Below the pieces are notes generated by a model, which saw nothing but the letters and a program-made list of their open reading frames with translations, searched no databases and was not told where the DNA came from. Positions 7,221-16,278 of a DNA stretch of 48,815 nt are shown piece by piece; within the stretch, counting starts at the first letter, position 1, and each line of letters opens with the position of its first letter. Location of the stretch: the NCBI GenBank assembly GCA_020850945.1, contig JADZDR010000037.1:1-48815 (forward strand), read 5' to 3'. Source of the DNA: Acidimicrobiia bacterium. GTDB taxonomy: Bacteria > Actinomycetota > Acidimicrobiia > UBA2766. Position numbers and translations under genes: made by a program.

Positions 7221-8851
7221 CAGCCCACCAGTCCCTTCTTGCGCGCCTCACTCACGAACTCGGGCTCGGTCCACCACCTGTCGAGGCCCAGGTCGTCAGC
7301 GACCACTCCGGCGACGTTGTACCCGCCACCGAGGAGGACCATGCCCCCCGGCCACACGCTCGCCCCCGCCACGTACAGGTTCTCGATCGGCGTGCGGTAG
7401 GCCGAACAGTCTGCGTTGGGCCGGTTCGACAACATCTGCGTCGGCACGTACGCGCCGTGCTTGATCGAGCCGCGCACCATGTTGGGCAGCTTCGCCTCGA
7501 TGAACGTGGGGTCGTTCGCGTAGTGACGCACGACCGTCGTATCCGCCAGGTTCGGCGCGTACTCGGTCCACGTCTCGAACACCGCCTTCGCACAAGCCTC
7601 CCGCTTCCCGTCCCAGCTCCCGTCCGCGAGGTCAAAGGGAGCGAGCGTCTCCCAGCACGCGACCGCGGTGCCGGGTTCGATGTCGACGGGAGCCTGCATC
7701 GGGTCGAAGTCCGTGAGGACCATGCCGGCCCCGATCGCCGTGCTGAACCGGCCCGCCTTCACGCTCTCGATGTGGCCGAGGAGTTCGTCGACGGTCTCGA
7801 CACCCATGATCTTGACCAGAGCCCGGTCCGCGTCCGGGTCGTCGTCGGCAGCGGCGAGCCGGGGCCGCTCGCTCAGGGCGTAGTGGGCGTTGAAGAGGCT
7901 CGTCGACTCCCACTCCCACGACTGCGACTGCGCGACCAGATGCGGCGAGGCAGCCAGGCAGGCCTCCTCGCCCACGAGGCCGAGGAACGTCATCTGCGGG
8001 TCGGCCGTGGAGATGACCGCACCTGCCGTGACCTCGCGGCCGTCGGCGAAGCGGATGCCGGTCGCCCGCGGTCCGTCCGTGAGGATCGCCGCGACCTCGG
8101 CCGCCCGCTCGATCGTGGTCCCGTTGCGGTTCGCGAACCTGGCGAGCGAAGCCGCGAGTTGGTGCGAGCCGTTGCGGACGACCGATGCATGCAGGAGGCG
8201 GTTGAAGAAGAGCGGGAGGAGGAAACCGAGCCCGCCTTCGGGATCCATCCCGTACATCGTGCCGAGGTAGAGGATCGCCGTCTTGAGGAGATCCGACTCG
8301 AATCCCGCCGCCTCGAGCGTCTCGACGAAGGATTCCTCGGCCATCTCGTTCACGACGCGCCCGACCTCAGTCTGCTCGTAGCTCACGGCCATGTCGAGCA
8401 GGGGCAGGGGAAGCGAGTATGTCGCCGGGATGATCGCCTCGTTCACGATCGTGTACCAGTCGGTCATGACCTCGACGTACGCCTCGGCGTCGTCGGCGTC
8501 GAAACGGGCGATGCTGCGCGCGGTGCGCTCGATGTCGGCGTAGAAGCACATAGCGCGGCCGTCCCGTGTCACGATGGCGGCCGCGACGTCGGGACGGAGG
8601 TACGTGCAGCCCCAGCTCTCGAGGTCGAGGTCCTCGAACGGAGGCATGACGTCCATCATCATCATGAGCTTGGCGTGCGTGTTGAAGCGGAAGCCCGACC
8701 ACTCCTCGGTGATGAGACCGCCACCGCACTCGTGGTGGCGGTCTGCGAGGAGCACCTTCGCACCCGCCCGTGACAGGTAGCCGGCTGCCGTGAGGCCGTT
8801 CGGGCCGGCACCGATGATCGCGATGTCGTAGTGGGAGTCGGTGGTCGTCAT
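7220..8851 (-). CDS. Phytoene-desaturase-like FAD oxidoreductase
   Basis: A 543-residue flavoprotein of the phytoene dehydrogenase / carotenoid isomerase-like superfamily. The dinucleotide-binding motif is IAIIGAGPNGLTAAGYLSRAGAKVLLADR near the N-terminus, and the C-terminal FAD motif is NLYVAGASVWPGGMVLLGGGYNVAGVVA. Family members desaturate, saturate or isomerise polyene and other hydrophobic substrates. ATG 8851 overlaps the stop of the neighbouring FAD enzyme (ATGA). It is placed between a second FAD enzyme and a small membrane protein, all translationally coupled. The substrate is unknown; a carotenoid role is not implied because no phytoene synthase is nearby. Confidence 0.9.
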   Translation of the reverse strand: MTTTDSHYDIAIIGAGPNGLTAAGYLSRAGAKVLLADRHHECGGGLITEEWSGFRFNTHAKLMMMMDVMPPFEDLDLESWGCTYLRPDVAAAIVTRDGRAMCFYADIERTARSIARFDADDAEAYVEVMTDWYTIVNEAIIPATYSLPLPLLDMAVSYEQTEVGRVVNEMAEESFVETLEAAGFESDLLKTAILYLGTMYGMDPEGGLGFLLPLFFNRLLHASVVRNGSHQLAASLARFANRNGTTIERAAEVAAILTDGPRATGIRFADGREVTAGAVISTADPQMTFLGLVGEEACLAASPHLVAQSQSWEWESTSLFNAHYALSERPRLAAADDDPDADRALVKIMGVETVDELLGHIESVKAGRFSTAIGAGMVLTDFDPMQAPVDIEPGTAVACWETLAPFDLADGSWDGKREACAKAVFETWTEYAPNLADTTVVRHYANDPTFIEAKLPNMVRGSIKHGAYVPTQMLSNRPNADCSAYRTPIENLYVAGASVWPGGMVLLGGGYNVAGVVADDLGLDRWWTEPEFVSEARKKGLVG

Positions 8852-10560
8852 GGCAGGGGCACTCCGATCTCGATGCCGCGTCGCGCCAGGACCTCGCGGC
8901 CCGCCTCCATCGCCTTGTGGCGCCACCAGTCCTGGCCGGATCGGACGCCGAGGTCTTCGGCCACGACCGACGCGGCTATGTAGCCCGAACCGAGTGTCGT
9001 CGTGCCGTACGGCCAGATCGCGTTCGACAGGTAGAGGTTCTCGAAGGGTGAGCGGGGGGCGCCGCAGCCGGGGAAGGGACGGTGCGTGCCGAACCAGGGC
9101 AGGTGCGTCGGTCCGCTCGTCGTCGACCCGCACACCTGGCTCGGGTTCTTGCGGAAGTAATCGAGCGGGGACGTGCAGTAGCGGTCGACAACGGAGTCCA
9201 TGAGCCCGGGGTTGTACTCACGCAGGAGGGCGTCGACCTTGTCGCCGTACTCCTCGCGGATCACGTCCCACTTCTCGGGACCACCGTGGGCGGGGAGCTC
9301 CCACGGGACGTTGGCCCACGACATCATCGTGTACCGCCCCGGCGGCGCCTGCGTCGGGTCGGCGAGCGCGAAGCCCTGCACGGACAGGCCGGCCACGATC
9401 GGCGGGTCGGGCAGCGTGTTCGTCTCGAGGCATTCCTCGAGACGCCGGATGTCGGCGACGGACTCGATCCCGTACGTGAAGCCGTACGCCGTGTCGAGTC
9501 CGTCCGGGTAGCCCTCCCAGCGGGGTGGCCGGTCGAGCACCCAGTAGTTCTGGAATAGGACCGTCTCGTCGTTCTTGTAGGCATGCACACCCTCGCGCAC
9601 CCAGTCCGGCAGGCGCTCCTCGCCGACGAGCTGGAGGAACGTGGGGTGAGCCGAGAGGTTGCTGATCACGGCCTGGCGTGCCCGCACCTCGGCCTCGGGG
9701 AAGGCGGCATGCGGCGAGAGGACGACACCCGTGGCGGCGCCGTCCTCGATGATGATCCGGTCCACGGGGCACCCCGTGAAGAGCCGCCCCCCGTGGGCGG
9801 CGAAGCACGAGCAGAGGGCGTGCGTGATCGCGTGGCTGCCGCCCCGACTGGTCCACGTCACGCTCTGCGTGCACTGGAGGACGGGGAAGACGATCGGCAT
9901 GAGTGCCGACATGCCGCGATCCCAGGGATGGGCGCCGGACATGACGCAGTTGGCCAGGATCGCCGTGCGGATCCTGTCGTCCTCGTAGACGGCCTCGGCG
10001 ACCTCGATCGCGTCGAGCTCGTGCACGTTCTCGGGGATCTCGGGGAGGAGGAAGCGCAGCATGGTCCCCATGCCGCCCTCCTGCGTGATGTCGTCGGGCC
10101 CCTGTGTCGCCTGCAAGAACTGGCTCGAGTGCAGGACCACCTCCATCATCGGCGCGAGGGCGTTGTAGGCGGTCTTGAAGATCTCGGCGTCGTGGCCGTT
10201 GATCGAGGCAAGGTGCTCGTACTGTGCCGCGGCATTCCACGAGTTGAACATGACGGCACTGCGGTCGCGGAAGGGGTGGAACATGCCCCACTCGCCCGAC
10301 GTGAGCATCTCGAGTCCGAACCGCTCGAGCTCGAGGTCGCCGTACACGGGCGACCAGAGCGTGACGAGGTTGCTCGCGCACAGGTTGACCTTCACGCCCG
10401 GCGCCATTACCTCTTCCGTGCAGCAGCCGGCCCCTGCTTCGAGCTTGCGCTCGAAGCAGGCGACCTGCAGTCCCGACTTCTGCAGGTATGTGGCGGCCGT
10501 GAGGCCGTTGATCCCACCGCCGACGACGATCACGTCGTAGGTGCCCTCAGGCCCCGACAT
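8848..10560 (-). CDS. Phytoene-desaturase-like FAD oxidoreductase
   Basis: A 570-residue flavoprotein of the same superfamily as its downstream neighbour but clearly divergent. The N-terminal motif is VIVVGGGINGLTAATYLQKSGLQVACFER, followed by a Cys-rich GAGCCTEE turn. The C-terminal motif is NLYLSNAIWPYGTTTLGSGYIAASVVAEDLG. A good ribosome site (GGGAGGG) lies just before ATG 10560. The upstream small-protein gene overlaps by 14 bases. It is closest in overall pattern to the FAD enzyme at 36266-37990 (SRGGSHAITHAL / ARGGSHALTHAL; ADPTQAPPG / ADPSQAPPG), which suggests related substrates in both parts of the cluster. Confidence 0.9.
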   Translation of the reverse strand: MSGPEGTYDVIVVGGGINGLTAATYLQKSGLQVACFERKLEAGAGCCTEEVMAPGVKVNLCASNLVTLWSPVYGDLELERFGLEMLTSGEWGMFHPFRDRSAVMFNSWNAAAQYEHLASINGHDAEIFKTAYNALAPMMEVVLHSSQFLQATQGPDDITQEGGMGTMLRFLLPEIPENVHELDAIEVAEAVYEDDRIRTAILANCVMSGAHPWDRGMSALMPIVFPVLQCTQSVTWTSRGGSHAITHALCSCFAAHGGRLFTGCPVDRIIIEDGAATGVVLSPHAAFPEAEVRARQAVISNLSAHPTFLQLVGEERLPDWVREGVHAYKNDETVLFQNYWVLDRPPRWEGYPDGLDTAYGFTYGIESVADIRRLEECLETNTLPDPPIVAGLSVQGFALADPTQAPPGRYTMMSWANVPWELPAHGGPEKWDVIREEYGDKVDALLREYNPGLMDSVVDRYCTSPLDYFRKNPSQVCGSTTSGPTHLPWFGTHRPFPGCGAPRSPFENLYLSNAIWPYGTTTLGSGYIAASVVAEDLGVRSGQDWWRHKAMEAGREVLARRGIEIGVPLP

Positions 10561-10891
10561 CTGTCCCTCCCCTTCCCTGTGCGCGTGAGGATGGTGTGAC
10601 GAGGAGGCGGAATGTGCGGCCGAGGAACACGCCCGCGCTCAGCAGTGCCGTCCCGAGCATGCGGCCCCGCTTCTCGCTCGTCGCGAGGAAGCGGACCGCG
10701 TCGGGCTTGTGCAACATCGTGAGGAAACCGACGACGTCGTCGGTGTCGAGCGTGACCTCGTAGTCCCAGTACACGGGGGCCCTCATGATCCCCCGCATCT
10801 CGAGCCGTTCGTCCGTGCAGGTGGTGCCGTCCCGTTCCCCGAGGGACAGGCCGAGCACCCGCTTGCCCAGACCCTTGGACCACAATTCCAC
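10547..10891 (-). CDS. Membrane-anchored small protein, WSKGLGKR family (copy 1)
   Basis: A 114-residue protein, start GTG 10891 with a GGGAGGAG ribosome site a few bases upstream. It opens MELWSKGLGKRVLGLSLG and shares with copy 2 the WSKGLGKR block, a P.YWDY motif around residues 40-44 and DTDDVVGFLTML. A hydrophobic stretch at about 77-98 (RMLGTALLSAGVFLGRTFRLL) could be one membrane helix. It is the first gene of a four-gene block (small - FAD - FAD - small), with its own likely promoter at 10921-10950. The function is unknown. Confidence 0.75.
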   Translation of the reverse strand: MELWSKGLGKRVLGLSLGERDGTTCTDERLEMRGIMRAPVYWDYEVTLDTDDVVGFLTMLHKPDAVRFLATSEKRGRMLGTALLSAGVFLGRTFRLLVTPSSRAQGRGGTDVGA

Positions 10892-10920
10892 GTGTCGCTC
10901 CTCCCTCGACCGAAGACATC

Positions 10921-10950
10921 ACTTTACACTGTTCACCTGTTGTGCCGCAA
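10921..10950 (-). promoter_or_regulatory. Putative promoter of the small-FAD-FAD-small block
   Basis: Minus-strand TTGCGG (10945-10950), an 18-bp spacer and TAAAGT (10921-10926). A start about seven bases on would leave a leader of roughly 20 bases holding the GGGAGGAG ribosome site of the GTG 10891 gene. The direct repeat GTTCAC (10931-10936 and 10952-10957 on the plus strand) overlaps it. Position and fit are good, but the -35 is only moderate. Confidence 0.42.
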
Positions 10951-10953
10951 CGT

Positions 10954-11712
10954 TCACCGGATGGCCAGTGTTCCCCCGTCGACCACGATCCCCGTGCCGG
11001 TCACGTAGGCCGCGTCGGGGCTGCAGAGGAACGCCACGACTCCGGCGACCTCCTCGGGTCTGCCCGGCCTGAGGAGCGGCGTCTTCTTGATCCAGTCCTC
11101 CTTGAAGGAAGGGTTCATGGCGGCGATCGGCTCGGTCATCGGCGTCTCGATGTACCCGGGGTGCACGGTCGTGACCCGGATTCGGTGCGGGCCGGCCTCG
11201 TGCGCGAGCGACCGGCACAGCCCGATCAGTGCCGTCTTCGACGTCGAGTAGGCGGCGAGCATCATGTTCCCGACGTGGCCTTCGATGCTCGACGTCATCA
11301 CGATCGCACCCCCACCTGCCCGCTTCAGGGCAGGGAGAGCCGCCTTGGCCGTGCGGAACACCCCGTTCAGGTTCACGTCGAGCAGGCCGAGGAAGTCGGC
11401 CTCCTCTGCGAACTCGACGAGGCCGACACCGACGATCCCGGCGTTGGCGAAGACCGAGTCGAGGCGGCCCCATTGCTCCTCGATCGTGCGCACGGCCGCG
11501 ACGCACTCGTCGAGCTCGCGTACGTCGCAGGGCACGGACATCGCCTCGCCCCCGGCCGCGGCGATGGCGGCGACGGTCTCCTCGGACGCGTCCTTGTTCA
11601 CGTCGCTCACGGCGACGCGGGCACCTTCGGCCGCGAAGCGCTCCGCCGTCGCGCGACCGATGCCGGACGCGCCGCCCGTGACCCATGCGACTGTTCCGTC
11701 GAAACGCCCCAT
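10954..11712 (-). CDS. Short-chain dehydrogenase/reductase (classical SDR)
   Basis: A 252-residue NAD(P)-dependent SDR. The cofactor motif is VTGGASGIG, followed by ANAGI, the catalytic Ser in MTSSIEG and AYSTSK (Tyr-x3-Lys). The VAVSDVN acidic end of beta-2 favours NAD(H). ATG 11712 has AGGAGG five bases upstream (11718-11723). An in-frame ATG at 11733 overlaps the CoA-transferase stop and would add seven residues (MTSEEEK). It is a close paralogue of the SDR at 32093-32863: both contain GNMML.AY, GLCRSLAHE and TEP. It probably oxidises a beta-hydroxyacyl-CoA. Confidence 0.93.
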   Translation of the reverse strand: MGRFDGTVAWVTGGASGIGRATAERFAAEGARVAVSDVNKDASEETVAAIAAAGGEAMSVPCDVRELDECVAAVRTIEEQWGRLDSVFANAGIVGVGLVEFAEEADFLGLLDVNLNGVFRTAKAALPALKRAGGGAIVMTSSIEGHVGNMMLAAYSTSKTALIGLCRSLAHEAGPHRIRVTTVHPGYIETPMTEPIAAMNPSFKEDWIKKTPLLRPGRPEEVAGVVAFLCSPDAAYVTGTGIVVDGGTLAIR

Positions 11713-11729
11713 CTTCTCCTCCTCACTCG

Positions 11730-14027
11730 TCATGTCAGGACACCCCCCTCGCAGAGTCGCTCGATCTCACCGTCGTCGAGGTCGAGCAACTCCTTCCACA
11801 CGTAGTCGTTGTGCTCACCGAGGAGCGGCGCCGCCCGCTGCATGTGGGCGGGTGTCGCATCGAAGAGCCACGGTGTCGCGTAGACGAAGCACGGATCCCA
11901 CCCGTCCGCCGTGTGGTCCCACGTGAACCCGCGTGACGTGAACTGGGGATGCGAGTCGCGCTCGGTGAGCTCGAGGAGCGGCGCGGCCGGCACCCCGGCT
12001 CCCCACAGGGCTTCGGCGGCCGCGTCGCGGTCGAGGCGTGACGTCCACGCCGCGATCGCGGCGTCGATCTCCGCGGCGTGTCCGCGGCGGGCCGCGGCCG
12101 TGGCGAGGTCCGGGGCCTCGGCCCATTCGGCCCGGCCCACGACCTTGGCGAGGGCCGCCCACTCCTCGTCCGACGTCACGGCGACGGCGACCCACCTGTC
12201 TCCCCCGGCAACCGGGTAGAGACCGTGCGGGCAGAACGTGGCGTGCGTGTTCGCCTGCGGACCGGCCACGGTGCCCGTGAGCTGGTACTCGAGGAGGGGC
12301 TCGGCCAAGGTCGCAACGGCTGCGTCGATCTGACTCAAGTCGACAAACTGGCCTTGCCCCGTGCGATCGCGATGGTCGAGGGCGGCAAGGATCGCGATCG
12401 CACCCTGGACGGCGACTGTCGTGTCGCCGAGACCGAAGGACAGCAGACCCGTCGAGAGGTCGTCGGCGGGATACCCGATCATGAGCTCGAGACCCGAGTA
12501 GGCGGTGGCGATGGACGCGAAGCCGCGCAGGCCCCGCTCCGGTCCCTCCTGGCCGGCCATGCTCATCGAGGCGACGACGATGTCGGACTTGGCCGCGCAC
12601 AGGTCCGCGTAGCCGAGCCCGTTGCGCGACATGACTCCGGCGGCGAGGTTGTCCATCACGACGTCGGACGTGGCGGCGAGACGGCGCACGAGCTCACGGC
12701 CTTCGTCGGTGGCGACGTTGATGGTCGTGGAGAGCTTCGACCGGTTGGCGTTGCAGAAGAACCACGACGCGAAGTCGCGGAAGCGCATCTCGTCCTGCCG
12801 TTTCGTCGTCTCGATGCGGATGACTTCGGCGCCGAGGTCGGCGAGGAGCTGCCCGCACATCGGGCCGGCCCAGTTCCACCCGAACTCGAGGATGCGCACA
12901 CCGGCGAGGGGTAGGGCGCGGGGCGCGGGTTCGGGCGCGGCCGGCACCGTCCCGCCTTCCGTCGCGCCTTGCGTGGCGGGTGCATCCGCGCCCAGGGCAG
13001 GGGTACGGGTGTCAATGCTGACGGGTGTCACCGACAGGCGGTACGCCGGCTTGGGGAAGACCACCCCACCCCCCGTGGCGGCAGGCACGCCGCTGTCCAC
13101 CCACAGGTCGCGATGCGCGTACTGCGGGCTCGCGAGCACCTCGTCCACCGTCTGGGCGATGCCGAGCACGACCTTGTCGTCGGTGAGGGCGAGATCGAGG
13201 AGCTCGCGGCGTGTACGGGCACCCATCCAGCGCATGAGGAACGGGAAGAACTCCTCGTCCGCGGGGCGGGCCATGAGGCGGTCGAATGCCTCGCGGTGCG
13301 CCGCCTTCTGGAGGGCGACGATCACGAACCCGTCGGCACACTCGAAGAAGCCCATCGGTGCCCGGCCCATGACCGTGTCCTGGCGCTGCCACGCCCGTCC
13401 GCTCTTGGCGGGGAGGCGGTGCATGCCCCCGACCATGTAGCCCAGGACGTGTGCGACCGAGATGTCGATCCCCTGACCCCGCCCGGACCGATGCCGTTCG
13501 CGCACACCGCAGAGGGCTGCGGCCGCGGCGTGCAGGCCGGCCTGGAAGTCCGCTTGGTCGTAGGGGATGCGCAGCGGCTCACGTCCCTTCACGCCGAGTC
13601 CGTACGGGAGCGCCGCCGCCGCTTGCGCGCACAGGTCGGTGCCGGGCTTGTCGGCCCAGGGTCCGGTGCGGCCGTACGGCGAGATCGAGACGGCGACGAG
13701 ACGGGGATGGCGCGACTCGACCGTGGGGAAGTCGAGTCCCCACCGTCTCCTCGCGTCCGGCTCGACGTTCTCGACGAGGACGTCGGCGCCGCCGAGGAGC
13801 TCGTGCAGGTGCTCGCGTGCCTCCGGCTCGTCGAGGTCTGCGGTCCAGCCGCCCTTGCCCGCGTTGAGGTAGGGGAACATGGCGCCGACTCCGCGCGTCG
13901 GATCCCCGACGGGGGGCTCGACCTTCGTCACATCGGCGCCGAGATCGGCGAGGAGCCGGGCGCAGAAGGGCGCACTGATCCACGTGCCGCATTCGACGAC
14001 CCGCAAGCCTGCCAGCGGCCCCGCCAT
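11730..14027 (-). CDS. Fused two-domain CaiB/BaiF family III CoA-transferase
   Basis: A 765-residue protein made of two complete CaiB/BaiF domains (about 1-345 and 372-765) joined by an Ala/Pro-rich linker. Single-domain family members are about 400 residues and work as interlocked dimers, so this fusion probably forms the pseudo-dimer within one chain. The acyl-aspartyl catalytic Asp is present in both halves, about Asp160 (QADFQAGLHAA) and Asp535 (GLGDTTVAVQG), each followed by the usual R..(S/T)G.GQ..D.S motif. The start overlaps the MaoC-like stop by one base. Its likely role is CoA transfer between acids of the pathway. Confidence 0.93.
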   Translation of the reverse strand: MAGPLAGLRVVECGTWISAPFCARLLADLGADVTKVEPPVGDPTRGVGAMFPYLNAGKGGWTADLDEPEAREHLHELLGGADVLVENVEPDARRRWGLDFPTVESRHPRLVAVSISPYGRTGPWADKPGTDLCAQAAAALPYGLGVKGREPLRIPYDQADFQAGLHAAAAALCGVRERHRSGRGQGIDISVAHVLGYMVGGMHRLPAKSGRAWQRQDTVMGRAPMGFFECADGFVIVALQKAAHREAFDRLMARPADEEFFPFLMRWMGARTRRELLDLALTDDKVVLGIAQTVDEVLASPQYAHRDLWVDSGVPAATGGGVVFPKPAYRLSVTPVSIDTRTPALGADAPATQGATEGGTVPAAPEPAPRALPLAGVRILEFGWNWAGPMCGQLLADLGAEVIRIETTKRQDEMRFRDFASWFFCNANRSKLSTTINVATDEGRELVRRLAATSDVVMDNLAAGVMSRNGLGYADLCAAKSDIVVASMSMAGQEGPERGLRGFASIATAYSGLELMIGYPADDLSTGLLSFGLGDTTVAVQGAIAILAALDHRDRTGQGQFVDLSQIDAAVATLAEPLLEYQLTGTVAGPQANTHATFCPHGLYPVAGGDRWVAVAVTSDEEWAALAKVVGRAEWAEAPDLATAAARRGHAAEIDAAIAAWTSRLDRDAAAEALWGAGVPAAPLLELTERDSHPQFTSRGFTWDHTADGWDPCFVYATPWLFDATPAHMQRAAPLLGEHNDYVWKELLDLDDGEIERLCEGGVLT

Positions 14028-15283
14028 CAGGCCCGCCTCGCCGACTCGAGATCCGAGAGCGTCCAGACGGGCCTGTCGTCGTCCTTTCCCGGGAGCTGCA
14101 CGACGGCCGACCCCTCGGTCGTGCGGTCACCGCGGGGGTGCGACATCGTCCAGATGTCGAGGTCGACGAGGCGCCGTCCGTCCTCGACACGCTTGCCGGC
14201 CACGGTGGCGAAGAGACGCACGGCATCCCCCTGCCAGTGGAAACCACGGAACTGCAGCGACATCTTGCGGATCATCCCCTGGTCGCCCATCCACGACATG
14301 AGGAGCTGGGAGAACCAGTTCATGCGCTCGAACCCGGCCTCGTACGCGCCGGGCATGCCGAGGTACTTCTCGCAGCGTTCGTTCGTCCAGTGGATCGCGA
14401 CGGGCGGCTCGGGCACGTTCTCCTCGTTGCGGATGGGCAGGTTCGGCTTCTTGCGCCACAGCTTGCGGGCGAGCTCGTGGCCCACGAACCAGCCGAAGGC
14501 CCCCGCCCACATCTCGAACGCGATCTTGGACGTGAGGGTGAGGGGGCCCTTGATGATGTGCGGCACCTCGTCGCCCTCGTGCACGTCCTCCCACCAGAGC
14601 GGCTCGGCTCCACGCCGGTTCGCGAGGTTGAACGCGTCGTACTCGGCCCACACCTCGTCGAGCTCCTCGTCCGTCCAGACGTGGCGCTCCTGACCGGCGT
14701 ACTTGGACTTCTCCTTCGCCTTCCCGCGGCTGAAACGGTGCCAGAACGTGCGGTAGGAACCGACATACCGCTCCGTCCCGTCGAACGTCTCGGTCTCGTA
14801 GTCCTGCGTGGCGGCAGCAGCCGCACCGCCGGCGAAGTCGCTGTCGACGATGCAGGCGTCCGTCAGATACGTGCGGGACTTGAGGAGCTCACCCGCGAAG
14901 AGCGGCTGTTCGAGCTCCCACTCGACACCGCGCCAGATCGTGTGACAGCCGGGGAAGCCCTCGCTCGCGCCGTTCACGGTCTGCGTCCAACAGAGCGAGG
15001 CGGGCGGCAGGAGGACACGACCCCAGATCGACTTCCCGGCATGCACGTTGTCCATGAAGAGCTTGTTCGTGTCGCCGATACCACGCGCGAGGCGCTGCAC
15101 CGTCTCCTGCGAGACCATGAAGAAGCTCCAGCCGGCGGGGAGCTGCCCCATGCCCGGCATGTCCTCGTCGTCGACGGCGAACATCGACTGCCGGTCCGCC
15201 CGCTTCACACCCCGGCGCTCGAGGAGGTAGGCCAGGCTCGCCTCCGTGATCTCCCCGTACACCTCACCCTCTCGCAACGGCAT
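14027..15283 (-). CDS. MaoC-like / FAS1-type hot-dog dehydratase
   Basis: A 418-residue protein with two hot-dog-like halves. The N-terminal half (about 20-180) resembles the FAS1-like dehydratase domain, with VQRLARGIGDTNKLFMD and a later WELEQPLFAGE.L strand. The C-terminal half (about 225-400) has HEGDEVPHIIKGPLT, the entry strand of MaoC folds, and FRGFHWQGD. Known relatives hydrate or dehydrate enoyl-CoA thioesters. ATG 15283 begins the homologous part; the frame stays open far upstream but without homology. It sits between the amidohydrolase-fold protein and the fused CoA-transferase. Confidence 0.88.
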   Translation of the reverse strand: MPLREGEVYGEITEASLAYLLERRGVKRADRQSMFAVDDEDMPGMGQLPAGWSFFMVSQETVQRLARGIGDTNKLFMDNVHAGKSIWGRVLLPPASLCWTQTVNGASEGFPGCHTIWRGVEWELEQPLFAGELLKSRTYLTDACIVDSDFAGGAAAAATQDYETETFDGTERYVGSYRTFWHRFSRGKAKEKSKYAGQERHVWTDEELDEVWAEYDAFNLANRRGAEPLWWEDVHEGDEVPHIIKGPLTLTSKIAFEMWAGAFGWFVGHELARKLWRKKPNLPIRNEENVPEPPVAIHWTNERCEKYLGMPGAYEAGFERMNWFSQLLMSWMGDQGMIRKMSLQFRGFHWQGDAVRLFATVAGKRVEDGRRLVDLDIWTMSHPRGDRTTEGSAVVQLPGKDDDRPVWTLSDLESARRA

Positions 15284-15321
15284 GTCTCTCGCTCCCTTCG
15301 GAATCGTCGATCCGCAGATGG

Positions 15322-16278
15322 TCAATCGAGCTCGAAGAACCGCACGGCGTTGTCGTGCAGGACCGCCCGTTTCGTGTCGTCGCCGATGTCGAGCTCGAGG
15401 AGCTCGCGCTTGCAGCGCTCGAGACCGAGCCCGTTCGTCCCGAACAGCACCTTCTCGCGGCCTCGTCCCGAGTCCATGAAGCGGACGAGACGCTCGTCGA
15501 GGCTCCGCGGGTAGTAGGCGGAGATGTCCCCGTAGACGTTGGGGTGGCGCCACAGCATCGAGCACCACTCGTCGACCCACGGCCAGCCCGTGTGCGAGAG
15601 GTTGATGCGCAGGTCGGGGAACTCGATCGCGACGTCGTCGGCGAGCATGGGCCGGCCCACGTCCGACGGCAGGACCTCGGCCGAGTGGCCGACCTGGAAG
15701 CCGACCGCGATGCCGAGCTCGACGCACTTGGCGTAGAGCGGATAGAAGCGCCTGTCGTTGGGGGCGAGCCCGAACGAGAGGGGATGGAACCACACGTAGC
15801 GGAACCCGTACTCGCGCACGCACGTCTCGACCTCGGTGAGGCTCTCGGTGATGCGGAACGGGTTGTAGCTCGCCGTGCCGATGATGCGCCCGCCCGACTC
15901 GGCCACGGCCTCGCCGATCGGTTCGACCGGGTAGTCCATGATGAAGTCGTGGTGCCAGTAGTAGGACCACATCTTCGTCGCACACACCGCGACATGCGTG
16001 TAGCCGAGTGCGTCCATGTCCTCGAGGCACTCCTGCGTGGACGCGTGCCCGGAGAGCATGGCCGGTCCCGACTGCGCCCCGGTCTCGGGCGCGTCACCCC
16101 CTTCGTCGGTTGCGGGCGGGGGCGCGGGCTTGGGACGGAACATCGCCTTGAACGTCGTCTGCAGCATGATCTGGAACTCGCGGAACACGAAGGGGTTCCC
16201 GGCGAGATCACGCCTGATCTCGAGGATGTGGTTCATCACGTCGATCGATGGATACGCGGTGAGGTCGGTCACCGTCAC
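15322..16278 (-). CDS. Amidohydrolase_2-fold protein with altered metal ligands
   Basis: A 318-residue TIM-barrel protein of the amidohydrolase_2 (decarboxylase/hydrolase) type. WFHPLSFG, VGHSAEV and LSHTGWPW carry the expected barrel His residues. Two usual metal ligands are changed: the N-terminal D-x-H-x-H reads DVMNH (first His is Met, about residue 15), and the late GSD(x)P loop reads FGTNGLG, so Asp is Asn (about residue 280). The enzyme may use metal differently or not at all. GTG 16278 overlaps the upstream stop as GTGA. The 40-bp gap to the next gene is short. The substrate is unknown; a non-hydrolytic decarboxylase-like or binding role is possible. Confidence 0.85.
   Translation of the reverse strand: MTVTDLTAYPSIDVMNHILEIRRDLAGNPFVFREFQIMLQTTFKAMFRPKPAPPPATDEGGDAPETGAQSGPAMLSGHASTQECLEDMDALGYTHVAVCATKMWSYYWHHDFIMDYPVEPIGEAVAESGGRIIGTASYNPFRITESLTEVETCVREYGFRYVWFHPLSFGLAPNDRRFYPLYAKCVELGIAVGFQVGHSAEVLPSDVGRPMLADDVAIEFPDLRINLSHTGWPWVDEWCSMLWRHPNVYGDISAYYPRSLDERLVRFMDSGRGREKVLFGTNGLGLERCKRELLELDIGDDTKRAVLHDNAVRFFELD

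Noticed and set aside
5361-7400. A 679-codon plus-strand open frame opposite the WS/DGAT gene
   Set aside because: His/Arg/Gly-rich product without motifs; the minus strand encodes HHAMMDGG and other acyltransferase signatures.
7220-10560. Carotenoid biosynthesis genes
   Set aside because: The FAD enzymes resemble phytoene desaturases, but no phytoene synthase, lycopene cyclase or GGPP synthase is in the window, and the context is acyl-CoA metabolism.
14027-16030. N-terminal extension of the MaoC-like protein far upstream
   Set aside because: The frame stays open across the amidohydrolase-fold gene, but homology starts at ATG 15283 and the extension is Arg-rich with no motifs.
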